A DNA stretch of 41,255 bases, from NCBI GenBank assembly GCA_023511655.1, contig JAIMBB010000016.1, positions 1 to 41,255 of the forward strand, in the 5' to 3' direction. Shown here in pieces: positions 8,423-16,443 of the stretch; positions within the stretch are counted from its first letter, which is position 1; every line of letters starts with the position of its first letter. The position numbers and the translations under genes were made by a program. Origin of the DNA: Anaerolineae bacterium (GTDB lineage Bacteria > Chloroflexota > Anaerolineae > J036 > Brachytrichaceae). Under the pieces are notes generated by a model. The model had not been told where the DNA came from and searched no databases. It saw only the letters and a list, made by a program, of their open reading frames with translations.

Positions 8423-9244
8423 TCATTTCTTTCGCCCCAACTGGACGCTGCGTTCGTAGGCCGCCCACACCGCCTTCGAGATCACCGTGCGGAAGGCGCC
8501 CTTTTCGAGCTGATAGAGCGCGGCGGCGGTGGTGCCGCCGGGCGAAGTGACCTGGTTGCGCAACTGGGCGGCGTGCAGTTTGGATGCGGCAGCATACTCC
8601 ACGCTCCCCCGGATGGTTTGTATCACCAACCGCTCGGCGATGGGCCGCGAGAAGCCCATGTGCACACCAGCGTCAATCAGCGCCTCCATGAACAGGAAGA
8701 CGTAGGCCGGGCCGGTGCCGCTGAGCGCCGTCGCCATGTCGAGATACTCCTCGTCCTCGACGAACACCTCTTCGCCCATCGCCTTCAGGATCTGCACGGC
8801 CTGCTCGCGCTGCGCGTCGGTCACGGCGCTGGTGCACGTCCACACCGAGATGCCCTGGCCGATCTGCGCCGGCGTGTTGGGCATCACGCGCACGATGTGC
8901 TCGTGGCCGCCCAACCCTTCGCGCAACGCGGCAATGGAGATGCCGGCAGCGATGGAGAAGATGAGGGCATCCGGCTTGATCGCGCCGCGCAGGTCGGCCA
9001 ACACTTTATCCATGACCTGCGGTTTGACGGAGAGCACGACGACGTCGGCATGGCGGGCGCAACTGGCGTTGTCGGCACAGGCGTGCACCTGATACCGGTC
9101 GCTCACCAAGCTGCGCCGGTCAGTATTCGGCTCGGATAGCGTGATCTGTTCGGGCTTCAGGGTGCCGGAGCGCAGCAGGCTCTTGATCATGGCCTCGCCC
9201 ATAACGCCGCCCCCGATGAAAGCGACTTGTGAGTCGAATAGCAT
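8423..9244 (-). CDS. proC: Pyrroline-5-carboxylate reductase
   Basis: 273 residues, the usual length. It reduces pyrroline-5-carboxylate to proline with NAD(P)H in the cytoplasm. The N-terminal Rossmann motif is VAFIGGGVMGEAM, followed by VVVLSVKPQ, VRVMPNTPAQIGQG, and the C-terminal dimer/active-site signature ALSGTGPAYVFLFMEALIDA plus QVTSPGGTTAAALYQLE. The ATG at 9244 gives a normal N-terminus. Divergent from mreB with a 244-bp gap; no proA or proB adjacent. Identity is clear. Confidence 0.95.
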   Translation of the reverse strand: MLFDSQVAFIGGGVMGEAMIKSLLRSGTLKPEQITLSEPNTDRRSLVSDRYQVHACADNASCARHADVVVLSVKPQVMDKVLADLRGAIKPDALIFSIAAGISIAALREGLGGHEHIVRVMPNTPAQIGQGISVWTCTSAVTDAQREQAVQILKAMGEEVFVEDEEYLDMATALSGTGPAYVFLFMEALIDAGVHMGFSRPIAERLVIQTIRGSVEYAAASKLHAAQLRNQVTSPGGTTAAALYQLEKGAFRTVISKAVWAAYERSVQLGRKK

Positions 9245-9345
9245 AATATGAATCTCCTATGGATAACGGCCATCCCGACGGATGCTCACAGGCCGCCCGA
9301 CGGGAAAGGCTCGGGATGATAAAAACAATTTGCAGGCAGGTCAAC

Positions 9346-9351
9346 TATAAT
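9346..9351 (+). promoter_or_regulatory. TATAAT -10 box upstream of mreB
   Basis: Perfect TATAAT in the 244-bp proC/mreB gap. No good -35 box at 16-18 nt spacing. It would leave a ~130-nt leader before mreB. The rest of the gap holds no visible gene. Confidence 0.4.
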
Positions 9352-9488
9352 AGCCACGTCAGATTGCGATTCCGAAGCTCCGGCGGTCGTTCGGGTCACT
9401 TGAGCGTCAAGGGACACCGAGCCCCCACCGCCCCGTCGAACGATGTGGGGCGCGCGACGCGAGCAACCGAATTCATGAGGATTGAGAC

Positions 9489-10580
9489 ATGCCTAGCATC
9501 ATAGACCGATTCCTGGGATTGTTTTCGCTCGACCTGGGAATTGACCTGGGCACGGCCAACACCCTCGTCGCAGTTCGCGGCCAGGGCATCGTGATCAACG
9601 AGCCTTCGTGGGTCGCCGTCAACCGCAAGACGCGCCAGGTGCTCGCCGTCGGCGCCGAAGCCAAGGAGATGGTGGGCCGCACGCCAGCCAAGATCGTCGC
9701 CATTCGTCCGCTGCGCGACGGCGTGATCTCCGACTTCGAGATCACGGAGGCGATGCTGGACTACTTCATTCGCAAGGCGCACAGCCGCAATTTATTCAAC
9801 ATTCCCCGGCCGCGGGTGGTGATCGGCATCCCCTCCGGCGTGACGGAGGTGGAGAAGCGCGCCGTGCACGATGCGGCGCTGTCGGCCGGCGCGCGCGAGG
9901 TGTATCTGATCGAAGAGCCAATGGCTGCGGCCATCGGCGCTGGCCTGCCGGTCACCGAAGCGCATGGCTCGCTGGTGGTGGACATCGGCGGCGGCACGAC
10001 CGAGGTGGCGGTGTTCGCCCTCGGCGGCATCGTCGTCAGCCGCTCGATTCGCGTCGCCGGCGACGAGATGGACGAGGACATCATCAACTACGCCCGTCAG
10101 AAATACAACCTGTTGATCGGCGAACGGATGGCCGAAAAGATCAAAATCGCCATCGGCTCGGCTTTCCCCTTGCCCGAGGAGAAGACGATGACGCTGCGCG
10201 GCCGCAACCTGGTGACGGGCCTGCCGGAATCGGTGGAAGTCTCTTCGATCGAGATCCGCGAAGCCCTGTCGAACTCGGTGAACACTATCGTCGAGACGGT
10301 GCGCAGCACGTTGGACGAGACGCCGCCGGAGCTGGTAGCCGACTTGATGGAGACCGGCATCGCGCTGGCCGGCGGCGGCGCGCTGCTGCAAGGGCTGGTC
10401 GAGCGCATCGCCGACGAAACCAACATCCACACCTGGGTCGCCGAGGACTCACTCACCTGCGTGGTGCGCGGCGCCGAAGCTGTGCTGGCCAACCTGGACG
10501 AACTGCGCCAGGTGCTGGTCGGCCTGGAGCGCAACAGCACCTCGCGGCCGGCGATGACCAGCGCGCGGCGCGTCGCCTGA
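9489..10580 (+). CDS. mreB: Rod shape-determining protein MreB
   Basis: 363 residues, slightly longer than usual. Actin-like ATPase that forms membrane-associated filaments and directs lateral wall synthesis. Phosphate-1 motif DLGIDLGTANTLV near the N-terminus, IGIPSGVTEVEKRAVHDA, connect/phosphate-2 VVDIGGGTTEVAVFALGGIV, adenosine motif GIALAGGGALLQGL near the C-terminus. The start has AGGATTGAG at Shine-Dalgarno distance. The last ~20 residues form an unconserved Arg/Ser/Thr tail. mreC follows by ~60 nt. Implies rod or filament morphology. Confidence 0.95.
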   Translation: MPSIIDRFLGLFSLDLGIDLGTANTLVAVRGQGIVINEPSWVAVNRKTRQVLAVGAEAKEMVGRTPAKIVAIRPLRDGVISDFEITEAMLDYFIRKAHSRNLFNIPRPRVVIGIPSGVTEVEKRAVHDAALSAGAREVYLIEEPMAAAIGAGLPVTEAHGSLVVDIGGGTTEVAVFALGGIVVSRSIRVAGDEMDEDIINYARQKYNLLIGERMAEKIKIAIGSAFPLPEEKTMTLRGRNLVTGLPESVEVSSIEIREALSNSVNTIVETVRSTLDETPPELVADLMETGIALAGGGALLQGLVERIADETNIHTWVAEDSLTCVVRGAEAVLANLDELRQVLVGLERNSTSRPAMTSARRVA

Positions 10581-10640
10581 GGCCAGGCGCGCCCGGACAT
10601 CCATCTTCGCCGTCTCGCTTGAGAGGATTTGACCGCTGCC

Positions 10641-11573
10641 ATGGGCCGCTCCCGTTCGCGTTCACCCATCCTGATCCTGGCGCTTGCAGCGATCGCGATC
10701 CTCGCGCTGCTCCTCAACCTGTTCTCACAAACGCCGATCTCTCAAGGGCCGGCTTCGGTGCTGATTGCGCCGGTCCAACAGGTGATGAACGAAGCAGGCC
10801 GCATCATCAACAACCTGTTCCGCTCGACCGGCGAACTGGTGGATTTGCGCGCGCGCGCCGAAGCACTGCAGCGCCAGGTCACCGCGCTGCAGGCGGAGAA
10901 CGTGCGCCTGCGAGAATTCCAGGCCGAGGTCAAGCAGTATCGCGACCTGCTGAAGTTCGCCAACGACAACCCCACCTACGAGCTGGTCGGCGCCGACGTG
11001 ATCGGCATCGGCGACACGATCAGGTGCAAAGACACGGATCCGACTGCGCCGAACGCCGGTAAATGCGCCAACGTCATCGCCGGCGACACCAGCCCGTTTG
11101 TGCGCTACATCACCATCAACGTGGGCGAGCGCGACGGCATCGAGATCGGCATGCCGGTGGTGGGCGGGGGGTTGGCGCTGGTGGGGCGAGTGAGCAAGGT
11201 GAACTACTCGACGTCGCAGGTGCAGTTGTTGACGGACCCGGCGTCGTTCATCAACGTCCGACTGGTCGAATCGCGCGCCTCGGGCACCGTAGCCGGCACC
11301 AGCGAAGGCGTGCTGTTGTTGCAAAACGTGCTGCAGACCGAAGAGCTGAAGCCAGGCGACTTGATCGTGACCAGCGGACTGGGCGGCACGCTGCCGCAGG
11401 CGTTGCCGGTCGGCGTGGTCGAGCGCGTGATCAGCCAGGACTTGGAGACGTCGCAACAAGCCATCGTGCGGCCCGGCGTAGACTTCGACAAGCTGGAAGC
11501 GGTGCTCGTCATCACCCGGCCGCGAGCATCGCAGGCACTCCCCCCCACACCGACCCCATCCTCGCGGCAATAG
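10641..11573 (+). CDS. mreC: Rod shape-determining protein MreC
   Basis: 310 residues. One N-terminal transmembrane segment (about residues 10-28), a coiled coil (about 60-100, LQRQVTALQAENVRLREF), then the two beta-domains with DTSPFVRYITINVGERDGIE and VGRVSKVNYSTSQVQLLTDP, and a short Pro/Thr tail. It links MreB filaments to extracellular wall synthases. An in-frame TTG at 10629 also exists, but it would sit on top of GAGAGGA, so the ATG at 10641 is preferred. No mreD, rodA or PBP2 gene follows; transcription appears to end at the large hairpin just downstream. Confidence 0.92.
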   Translation: MGRSRSRSPILILALAAIAILALLLNLFSQTPISQGPASVLIAPVQQVMNEAGRIINNLFRSTGELVDLRARAEALQRQVTALQAENVRLREFQAEVKQYRDLLKFANDNPTYELVGADVIGIGDTIRCKDTDPTAPNAGKCANVIAGDTSPFVRYITINVGERDGIEIGMPVVGGGLALVGRVSKVNYSTSQVQLLTDPASFINVRLVESRASGTVAGTSEGVLLLQNVLQTEELKPGDLIVTSGLGGTLPQALPVGVVERVISQDLETSQQAIVRPGVDFDKLEAVLVITRPRASQALPPTPTPSSRQ

Positions 11574-11596
11574 GCGAGACGTCGGCGCGGAAAAGC

Positions 11597-11645
11597 GAAG
11601 CGCCCACCGTACAAGTCCGCTGGACTTGCGACCGGTGGGCGCTTC
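11597..11645. terminator. Large bidirectional hairpin between mreC and trxA
   Basis: Perfect 13-bp outer arms, GAAGCGCCCACCG (11597-11609) and its complement (11633-11645). An inner 7-bp stem, CAAGTCC/GGACTTG (11612-11618 and 11622-11628), has a 3-nt loop. On the trxA side it is followed by GCTTTTCC. Lies between convergent genes. Confidence 0.75.
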
Positions 11646-11670
11646 TACTCGCTTTCGAAAAGCCCGGCGC

Positions 11671-11997
11671 TCAGCTCAGATAGGGGCGAATCTTGGCCAT
11701 GAGCTGCTCCTTGGGGCGATAGCCAACCAGGCGCTCGACCGGCTCGCCGTCCTTGAACAGGATCAGAGTCGGGATGCTCATCACGCCGAACTTCATCGCC
11801 GTCTCGCCGTTCTGGTCCACGTCCAGCTTGGCGACGGTGAGCTTGCCGTCGTTCTCCTCGGCGATCTGTTCGACGATGGGTGCGATCATCTTGCATGGGC
11901 CGCACCACTCCGCCCAGAAATCTACGAGCGTTACGCCCTTGCGCTTCTCCACCATTTGCTCAAAGGTGGCATCGGTAAGCACAACTGGTTTTGCCAT
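11671..11997 (-). CDS. trxA: Thioredoxin
   Basis: 108 residues, the standard length. [10 protein letters not shown] holds the redox pair Cys32/Cys35, and the cis-Pro loop is SIPTLILF. It reduces protein disulfides in the cytoplasm using thioredoxin reductase, which is not nearby. The ATG at 11997 fits the family start ([13 protein letters not shown]), with AGAGGA just upstream; the frame's 34-residue upstream extension is not conserved-looking. It is monocistronic, converging on mreC and sharing its terminator. Confidence 0.95.
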   Translation of the reverse strand: MAKPVVLTDATFEQMVEKRKGVTLVDFWAEWCGPCKMIAPIVEQIAEENDGKLTVAKLDVDQNGETAMKFGVMSIPTLILFKDGEPVERLVGYRPKEQLMAKIRPYLS

Positions 11998-12319
11998 GAT
12001 CCTCTTTTCTCCTGCTTCTGTCTGTATGAACCCGCGGCCTGGGGCAACCCTGGCTTCGCTTTTTGAACGGTCGCAATCATACCGCGAGGAGATTACCAAA
12101 CGATTAGAGGGGTGCGCTTCTTCGTGCGAGGGCGAAAGCGCGTCGTGCAGGATGCGGCCCCTTCCTTTGATCTGCGTGCCTCAACAGGCATAAGCGCCCG
12201 CGTAAGCGCGCGACGCGCTCAGAGCGCGCTGGGCGCTCGGGCGTCTCCAACACGGATACGACAACGGCCGCGTTCGGAGCGATCCTTCAGCCGCGCTATA
12301 GTTGGCAGCCGGATCAACC
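11998..12319. other. Divergent intergenic region trxA / MBL hydrolase
   Basis: 322 bp without a credible gene. It holds a TATGAT on the minus strand near 12077-12082 (possible trxA -10), a GCGC-rich stretch with short inverted repeats around 12200-12240, and TATAGT at 12297-12302, 17 nt before the hydrolase ATG. No tRNA or riboswitch was recognised. Confidence 0.4.
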
Positions 12320-13273
12320 ATGGACACGAACGCAATGACGCTTCACCGCGGCGAGGTGCACATCCACCTGCTCAGCGACGGCACGTCGTACTGGGATGGG
12401 GGCGGTACGTTCGGCCTGGTGCCGCGCGCCCGGTGGGCGAAGGTGTTGCCGCCCGACGAACTCAATCGCGTGCCACAAGAGCTGCGCTGCGTGCTGATCG
12501 AAGCCGATGGCAAACGCATTCTGGTGGATTGCGGCGTTGGCGACAAGCCCAACGAGCTGATTGCGACACAGTATGACGTGCGCCGGCCACGCGGCACACT
12601 CATGGACGACCTGGCGCGCCGCGGCATCCGGCCGGAGCAAATTGACATCGTGATCCTCACGCATCTGCACGGCGATCACTGCGGCTGGGCGACGACCTGG
12701 CAAAAGGCCGCGGGCCGGGCGGGTGAGGCGCAAGCGGGCGCTCCCACGCCGGCGCCCACCTTCCCCAACGCGCGTTACTACGTACAGCGCCGGGAATATG
12801 AGGACGCCACGCACCCGAACGAGCGCACGCGCAACACCTACTTCGCCGAGAACTTCGTTCCGCTCATGCAACACGGCGTGCTGACGCTGCTGGACGGCGA
12901 AACGCAGATCACGCCATCGGTGCGCGTGGCGCTGACGCCGGGACACACCGCCGGCCATCAGAGCGTGGTCGTCGAGCCCGAGCAACGCAGGGCATCATCT
13001 GCGCGCGATCGCTCCGGCGCGCCGATATTCCTGATCGGCGATATGGCGCCGTTCATGATTCACTTCGAGCGGCTGCCCTGGGTGACGGCCTACGATGTGC
13101 TGCCGCTGGTCACGATCGAGACCAAGCGCCGCTGGCAGCGCTGGGCCTACGAGAACGACGCCGTGTTGATCTCTTGTCACGACACGCAGCAGCCGGTCGG
13201 CCGGCTGGTGCGCAACGACAAGGGGCTGTTCTCGGTCATCCCGCTGGCAGATGGAGAGGAAACGACGAGATGA
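12320..13273 (+). CDS. Metallo-beta-lactamase-fold hydrolase
   Basis: 317 residues. The zinc motif HLHGDH (115-120) is followed by an inserted Ala/Pro-rich loop, RYYVQRREYEDATHPNERT, TPGHTAGHQSVVV, the bridging Asp in FLIGDMAP, and a late His in ISCHDTQ. This order resembles lactonase-like MBL enzymes (AHL lactonase or related N-acyl hydrolases), but the substrate cannot be read from sequence. The ATG at 12320 is preferred to an in-frame TTG at 12302, which overlaps the putative -10. Its stop overlaps the start of the next gene (ATGA), so the two are probably co-translated. Confidence 0.8.
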   Translation: MDTNAMTLHRGEVHIHLLSDGTSYWDGGGTFGLVPRARWAKVLPPDELNRVPQELRCVLIEADGKRILVDCGVGDKPNELIATQYDVRRPRGTLMDDLARRGIRPEQIDIVILTHLHGDHCGWATTWQKAAGRAGEAQAGAPTPAPTFPNARYYVQRREYEDATHPNERTRNTYFAENFVPLMQHGVLTLLDGETQITPSVRVALTPGHTAGHQSVVVEPEQRRASSARDRSGAPIFLIGDMAPFMIHFERLPWVTAYDVLPLVTIETKRRWQRWAYENDAVLISCHDTQQPVGRLVRNDKGLFSVIPLADGEETTR

Positions 13274-14607
13274 GGCCCAACGTTGCGTACCGCACCGCAC
13301 AGGTGCTGCTGGCGCTAAGCATGCTGCTGGTCACAGCGTGTGCCAGCTTCCAACCGCGCCGGGTCATCGTGGCATGGCACACCATGAGCGGCGCGCGCGA
13401 ACGCGCCTTTCTGCGGCTGGTTGATCGCTGGAACCAGATCAACGGCGATGGCATCGTCATCGTCCCCGAACGCCGCGAGCCGGCCGCGCAACATCGCGCC
13501 ATGCTCGAAGGCGCGGCTGCAGGAATGCTGCCCGACCTGGCGCTGGTCGAACCGTCGGAAGCAGCGCTCTACAACCAGCGCGGATTCCTCACCTCGCTCG
13601 ATGGATTCATCAACGGCGACGACCCAACGATGAACTGGGATGCCGCCGACCGCGCCGACCTGTTCCCGTTCGTGCAGCAAGCGGGCCGCACGCCACAAGG
13701 GAAATGGATCGGCGTGCCATTCGGCGGCGATATGCGGCTGGTGCTGAGCAATCGCGACTGGGCGAACACGCTCGGCCAGCCCGAGATGCCAACCACCTGG
13801 GAAGCGCTCGAAAAGGTTTGCAATGGCGCCACCGACCGCTTCGCCGGCACGATATGCTTCGGCTTCGACCCACACAATGCCTCGATTGAGGACTGGCTGG
13901 GCGCACACGGCGCGCCGATCTACGACCCACTCACCCAGCAACTGCAGATCGCATCGCCCAATGTGGCCTCAGCAGTGGAGGCGCTGCTCAACTACTTGCA
14001 GTCCGGCCGGGCATATCGCACGACGTCGCTGGAACGCAGCCGCGACGACTTCGCCGCGGCGCGCGCCTTGCTCGCGTTCACGTCCAGCGACCACCTGGGC
14101 GACTTCGTGCGCACGGTGCGCGAACGGAGCAACTTCGCCCTGGACGTGGGCACGCTGCCCACGCCGGCGGATGCGCCGGCGGATGCGCCGGCGGATGCGC
14201 CGGCGACCTCGATTCACGCGCCGCTATGGGTGATCCCAAAGAGCACAGACGAACGTGAACGGGCCGCCTGGAGGTTCGTCAACTGGCTGTTGGAGATAGA
14301 ACAGACAGCGCGCTGGGCATCGGAAGCCGAGCAAATCCCGGCCCGTGCGTCGGCGTTCGTGCAAATGGACCTGGATGCGGAACAGCCGCTCGATGCGCTG
14401 CGCCTCAAAGCCCTGCGGCAGATCGCGCCGCGCGCGCGCCCCACGCCGCTGTTGAGCGGCTGGCCCTGCGTGCAGACGGAGCTGGCCGGCGCCGTTCGTC
14501 AGATCATCGAAGGACAGCCGCTCAACGACACCCTGGTGCTGGCACAGGCGCGCGCCCAGAACATCGTCAACGCCGAGTGCGACGTGCATTCGGCGCTGCT
14601 GCAATGA
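13270..14607 (+). CDS. ABC-type extracellular solute-binding lipoprotein (sugar family)
   Basis: 445 residues. The lipoprotein signal is MRPNVAYRTAQVLLALSM then LLVTAC, with Cys24 as the lipidated residue. The mature part resembles family-1 sugar-binding proteins: VIVAWHTMSGARERAFLRLV, DLALVEPSEAALY, GKWIGVPFGGDMRLVLSN, MPTTWEALEKVC. An Ala/Pro/Asp repeat near residues 298-312 comes from a 12-bp tandem repeat. The start is fixed by ATGA overlap with the MBL gene and GGAGAGGAA upstream. No permease or ATPase genes adjoin it, so it is an orphan; coupling with a hydrolase hints at uptake or sensing of that enzyme's product (inference). Confidence 0.82.
   Translation: MRPNVAYRTAQVLLALSMLLVTACASFQPRRVIVAWHTMSGARERAFLRLVDRWNQINGDGIVIVPERREPAAQHRAMLEGAAAGMLPDLALVEPSEAALYNQRGFLTSLDGFINGDDPTMNWDAADRADLFPFVQQAGRTPQGKWIGVPFGGDMRLVLSNRDWANTLGQPEMPTTWEALEKVCNGATDRFAGTICFGFDPHNASIEDWLGAHGAPIYDPLTQQLQIASPNVASAVEALLNYLQSGRAYRTTSLERSRDDFAAARALLAFTSSDHLGDFVRTVRERSNFALDVGTLPTPADAPADAPADAPATSIHAPLWVIPKSTDERERAAWRFVNWLLEIEQTARWASEAEQIPARASAFVQMDLDAEQPLDALRLKALRQIAPRARPTPLLSGWPCVQTELAGAVRQIIEGQPLNDTLVLAQARAQNIVNAECDVHSALLQ
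14163..14205 (+). repeat. 12-bp coding minisatellite in the solute-binding protein
   Basis: Three exact copies of GCCGGCGGATGC and a partial fourth, in frame, encoding repeated Ala-Asp-Ala-Pro. Likely a slippage-prone linker. Confidence 0.8.
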
Positions 14608-14690
14608 TCGTCGGCGATCGAGGAAGGCGGTCGGTTGAACATCGCGCCGGTCGCCGCTACGACCCCGGCCGCTCGACGGCTCGCTGCAAA

Positions 14691-14726
14691 TTGCTTGCAC
14701 AACTGCTTGCACAATTGCTTGCACAA
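14691..14726 (+). repeat. 12-bp tandem repeat in the cofD promoter region
   Basis: Three copies of (T/C)TGCTTGCACAA. Each contains a TTGCAC that could serve as a -35 box; the last copy has correct spacing to the cofD -10 box. Confidence 0.8.
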
Positions 14727-14747
14727 TCGGATGGTCTGGCGCACAAT
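14719..14747 (+). promoter_or_regulatory. Predicted cofD promoter, leaderless geometry
   Basis: TTGCAC (14719-14724), exactly 17 nt, CACAAT (14742-14747): each is a 4/6 match. The ATG at 14755 is only 7 nt after the -10 box and no Shine-Dalgarno is present, so the transcript should begin at or next to the start codon. Confidence 0.55.
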
Positions 14748-14754
14748 CGAATGC

Positions 14755-15783
14755 ATGAATTTCGTGGTCTTCGCCGGCGGCGTAGGCGGCGCGAAGCTGG
14801 CGGATGGCATGGCGCGCAGCGTGGACGGCGCATCGCTCACCATCGTCGTCAACACGGCCGACGATTTCGAGCTGTACGGCCTGCATATCTCGCCGGACCT
14901 CGACACGGTGATGTATACGCTGGCCGGTATCGCCAATCCCGAAACCGGCTGGGGCATCCAGGGGGACACCTTCCAGAACTTCGATATGCTCCGCCGGTAT
15001 GGCGCTTCGCCCTGGTTCCACATCGGCGACCGCGACATGGCCACCCATCTGTTGCGCACGCAGATGCTGAGCGAGGGGGCTACTTTGCATGACGTGACGC
15101 AGATCCTGGCCGGGCGCCTGGGGGTGAAGCCTCGCATCCTGCCGATGACGAACGACCGCGTCCGCACCATCGTGGATACCGACGAGGGCCTATATGCCTT
15201 CCAGGAATACTTCGTCAAGCTGCACTGGCAACCCGAAGTGCGCAGCCTGATCTACGAAGGCGCGGAGGAAGCGGAACCGAACCCCGACGTGTTGCGCGCG
15301 ATCGAAACAGCCGACACCATCATCATTGCGCCGTCCAACCTGTACCTCAGCATAGACCCCATCCTGGCCATCCCCGGCATCCGCGACGCGCTGTTGAACG
15401 CCAGCGCGCCCATCATCGCCGTCACACCGATCATCGGCGGCGAGGCGGTGAAAGGCCCGGCCGCCAAGCTGATGCGCGAACTGGGCACGGAATCCTCCGC
15501 CGTCGCCGTCGCACAGCACTACGCGGAGTTCCTTAACGGATTTGTGTTGGACGAGCGGGACGCCGATCTGCAACCGCGCATCGAGGCTATGGGCCTGGGC
15601 GTGCTGACGACCGACACCCTGATGCGGGATGCCGACGACCGCGCACGCCTGGCGTGCGCAGTGATCACCTTCGCTGACCAGCTCCGACCGGAGAAGCTGG
15701 GAGGATGCAAACTCGATCCGGCCTCACCGGAACAAGATCGGCCCGCTCAATCTCCCGATGACAGCCGGCGATACTCCCCGTGA
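14755..15783 (+). CDS. cofD: 2-phospho-L-lactate transferase (F420 biosynthesis)
   Basis: 342 residues. Transfers the phospholactyl (or phosphoenolpyruvyl) group from the activated GDP intermediate to the deazaflavin Fo, forming F420-0 or its dehydro form. The N-terminal motif is VVFAGGVGGAKLADG, followed by VVNTADDFELYGLHISPDLD, IGDRDMATHLLRT and IIIAPSNLYLSIDPILAIPG, all typical of CofD/FbiA. An upstream in-frame extension to 14635 would only translate the 12-bp repeat (repeated Cys-Leu-His-Asn), so the ATG at 14755 is chosen. The 3' end overlaps cofC by 26 bp. The Fo synthase and CofE genes are not in the window. Confidence 0.93.
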   Translation: MNFVVFAGGVGGAKLADGMARSVDGASLTIVVNTADDFELYGLHISPDLDTVMYTLAGIANPETGWGIQGDTFQNFDMLRRYGASPWFHIGDRDMATHLLRTQMLSEGATLHDVTQILAGRLGVKPRILPMTNDRVRTIVDTDEGLYAFQEYFVKLHWQPEVRSLIYEGAEEAEPNPDVLRAIETADTIIIAPSNLYLSIDPILAIPGIRDALLNASAPIIAVTPIIGGEAVKGPAAKLMRELGTESSAVAVAQHYAEFLNGFVLDERDADLQPRIEAMGLGVLTTDTLMRDADDRARLACAVITFADQLRPEKLGGCKLDPASPEQDRPAQSPDDSRRYSP

Positions 15784-16387
15784 TCGGGACGGCTTTCTCG
15801 TTACTGCTTTCATTCCCGTCAAATCGCTCGTCCGTGGCAAGTCGCGCCTGAGCGGTCGGCTCGACCTGATGCGACGCACGCAACTGACGCACGACTCATT
15901 GCGACACGTGGTGCATACGTTGCGGTCGGTTCCGCGCATCGGCGACATCGTCATCATCAGCCGCGACCTGCAGGTGGCGGAGTGGGCAGCGCGCTGGCAT
16001 GTGGCGCACATGCGCGAGCGCCGGCGCGGCCTCAACGCTGCGCTGCACGAAGCCAGAACCAGATACGCCAGCGCAGCAGCAATCCTGATCCTCCCATCCG
16101 ACCTGGTCGCCGTGAGCGCGACGGACGTGCGCGCCATGCTCGAAGCCGCGCACCAGGCCGGAGACCACTGTGTGGTCATCGCGCCGGATCGGCACGGTCG
16201 CGGAACCAACGCGCTGTTGCTCAGGCCTCCCGGTCTCATTGACTTCGAATTTGGGAGGAACAGCGCCGCGCGTCATGCCCAACGCGCGCTGGCGCAGGGC
16301 GTGCAGCCGATCTGGTTTCGCTCCGATTCGATCTGCCTCGACCTGGACTCGCCGGATGACCTCGAGCTGTACCTGGATCAGTGGTAA
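15758..16387 (+). CDS. cofC: 2-phospho-L-lactate / phosphoenolpyruvate guanylyltransferase
   Basis: 209 residues. Activates phospholactate (or PEP) with GTP to make the substrate of CofD. The CofC/FbiD pattern is present: TAFIPVKSLVRGKSRLSG, DIVIISRDLQVAEWA, ILILPSDLVAVSATDV, VIAPDRHGRGTNALLLRPPG, and the C-terminal CLDLDSPDDLELYL. It starts inside cofD (26-bp overlap), so the pair is translated together. About 40 bp of heptad repeats separate it from the convergent MocA-like gene. Which phospho-acid it prefers cannot be decided here. Confidence 0.92.
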   Translation: MTAGDTPRDRDGFLVTAFIPVKSLVRGKSRLSGRLDLMRRTQLTHDSLRHVVHTLRSVPRIGDIVIISRDLQVAEWAARWHVAHMRERRRGLNAALHEARTRYASAAAILILPSDLVAVSATDVRAMLEAAHQAGDHCVVIAPDRHGRGTNALLLRPPGLIDFEFGRNSAARHAQRALAQGVQPIWFRSDSICLDLDSPDDLELYLDQW

Positions 16388-16401
16388 CCCCATTCCCTCT
16401 T

Positions 16402-16443
16402 CAACTTTCAATTCCCAATTCTCAATTCTCAATTTTCAATTCC
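16402..16443. repeat. Heptamer repeat, CAATTYY x6, overlapping the mocA-like stop
   Basis: Six consecutive 7-mers: CAACTTT, CAATTCC, CAATTCT, CAATTCT, CAATTTT, CAATTCC. The repeat extends into the 3' end of the reverse-strand MocA-like gene and supplies its last codons and TGA stop. AT-rich, unlike the surrounding genes. Confidence 0.85.

Noticed and set aside
5703-8459. A 918-residue plus-strand frame opposite the ATP-grasp-like gene
   Set aside because: Antisense of a protein with a recognisable ATP-binding motif, His/Arg/Gln-rich nonsense composition, and it changes into another frame of metF; a GC-rich shadow.
14635-14754. N-terminal extension of CofD
   Set aside because: It would translate the 12-bp promoter repeat into repeated Cys-Leu-His-Asn; CofD proteins begin right at the VVFAGGVGG motif.
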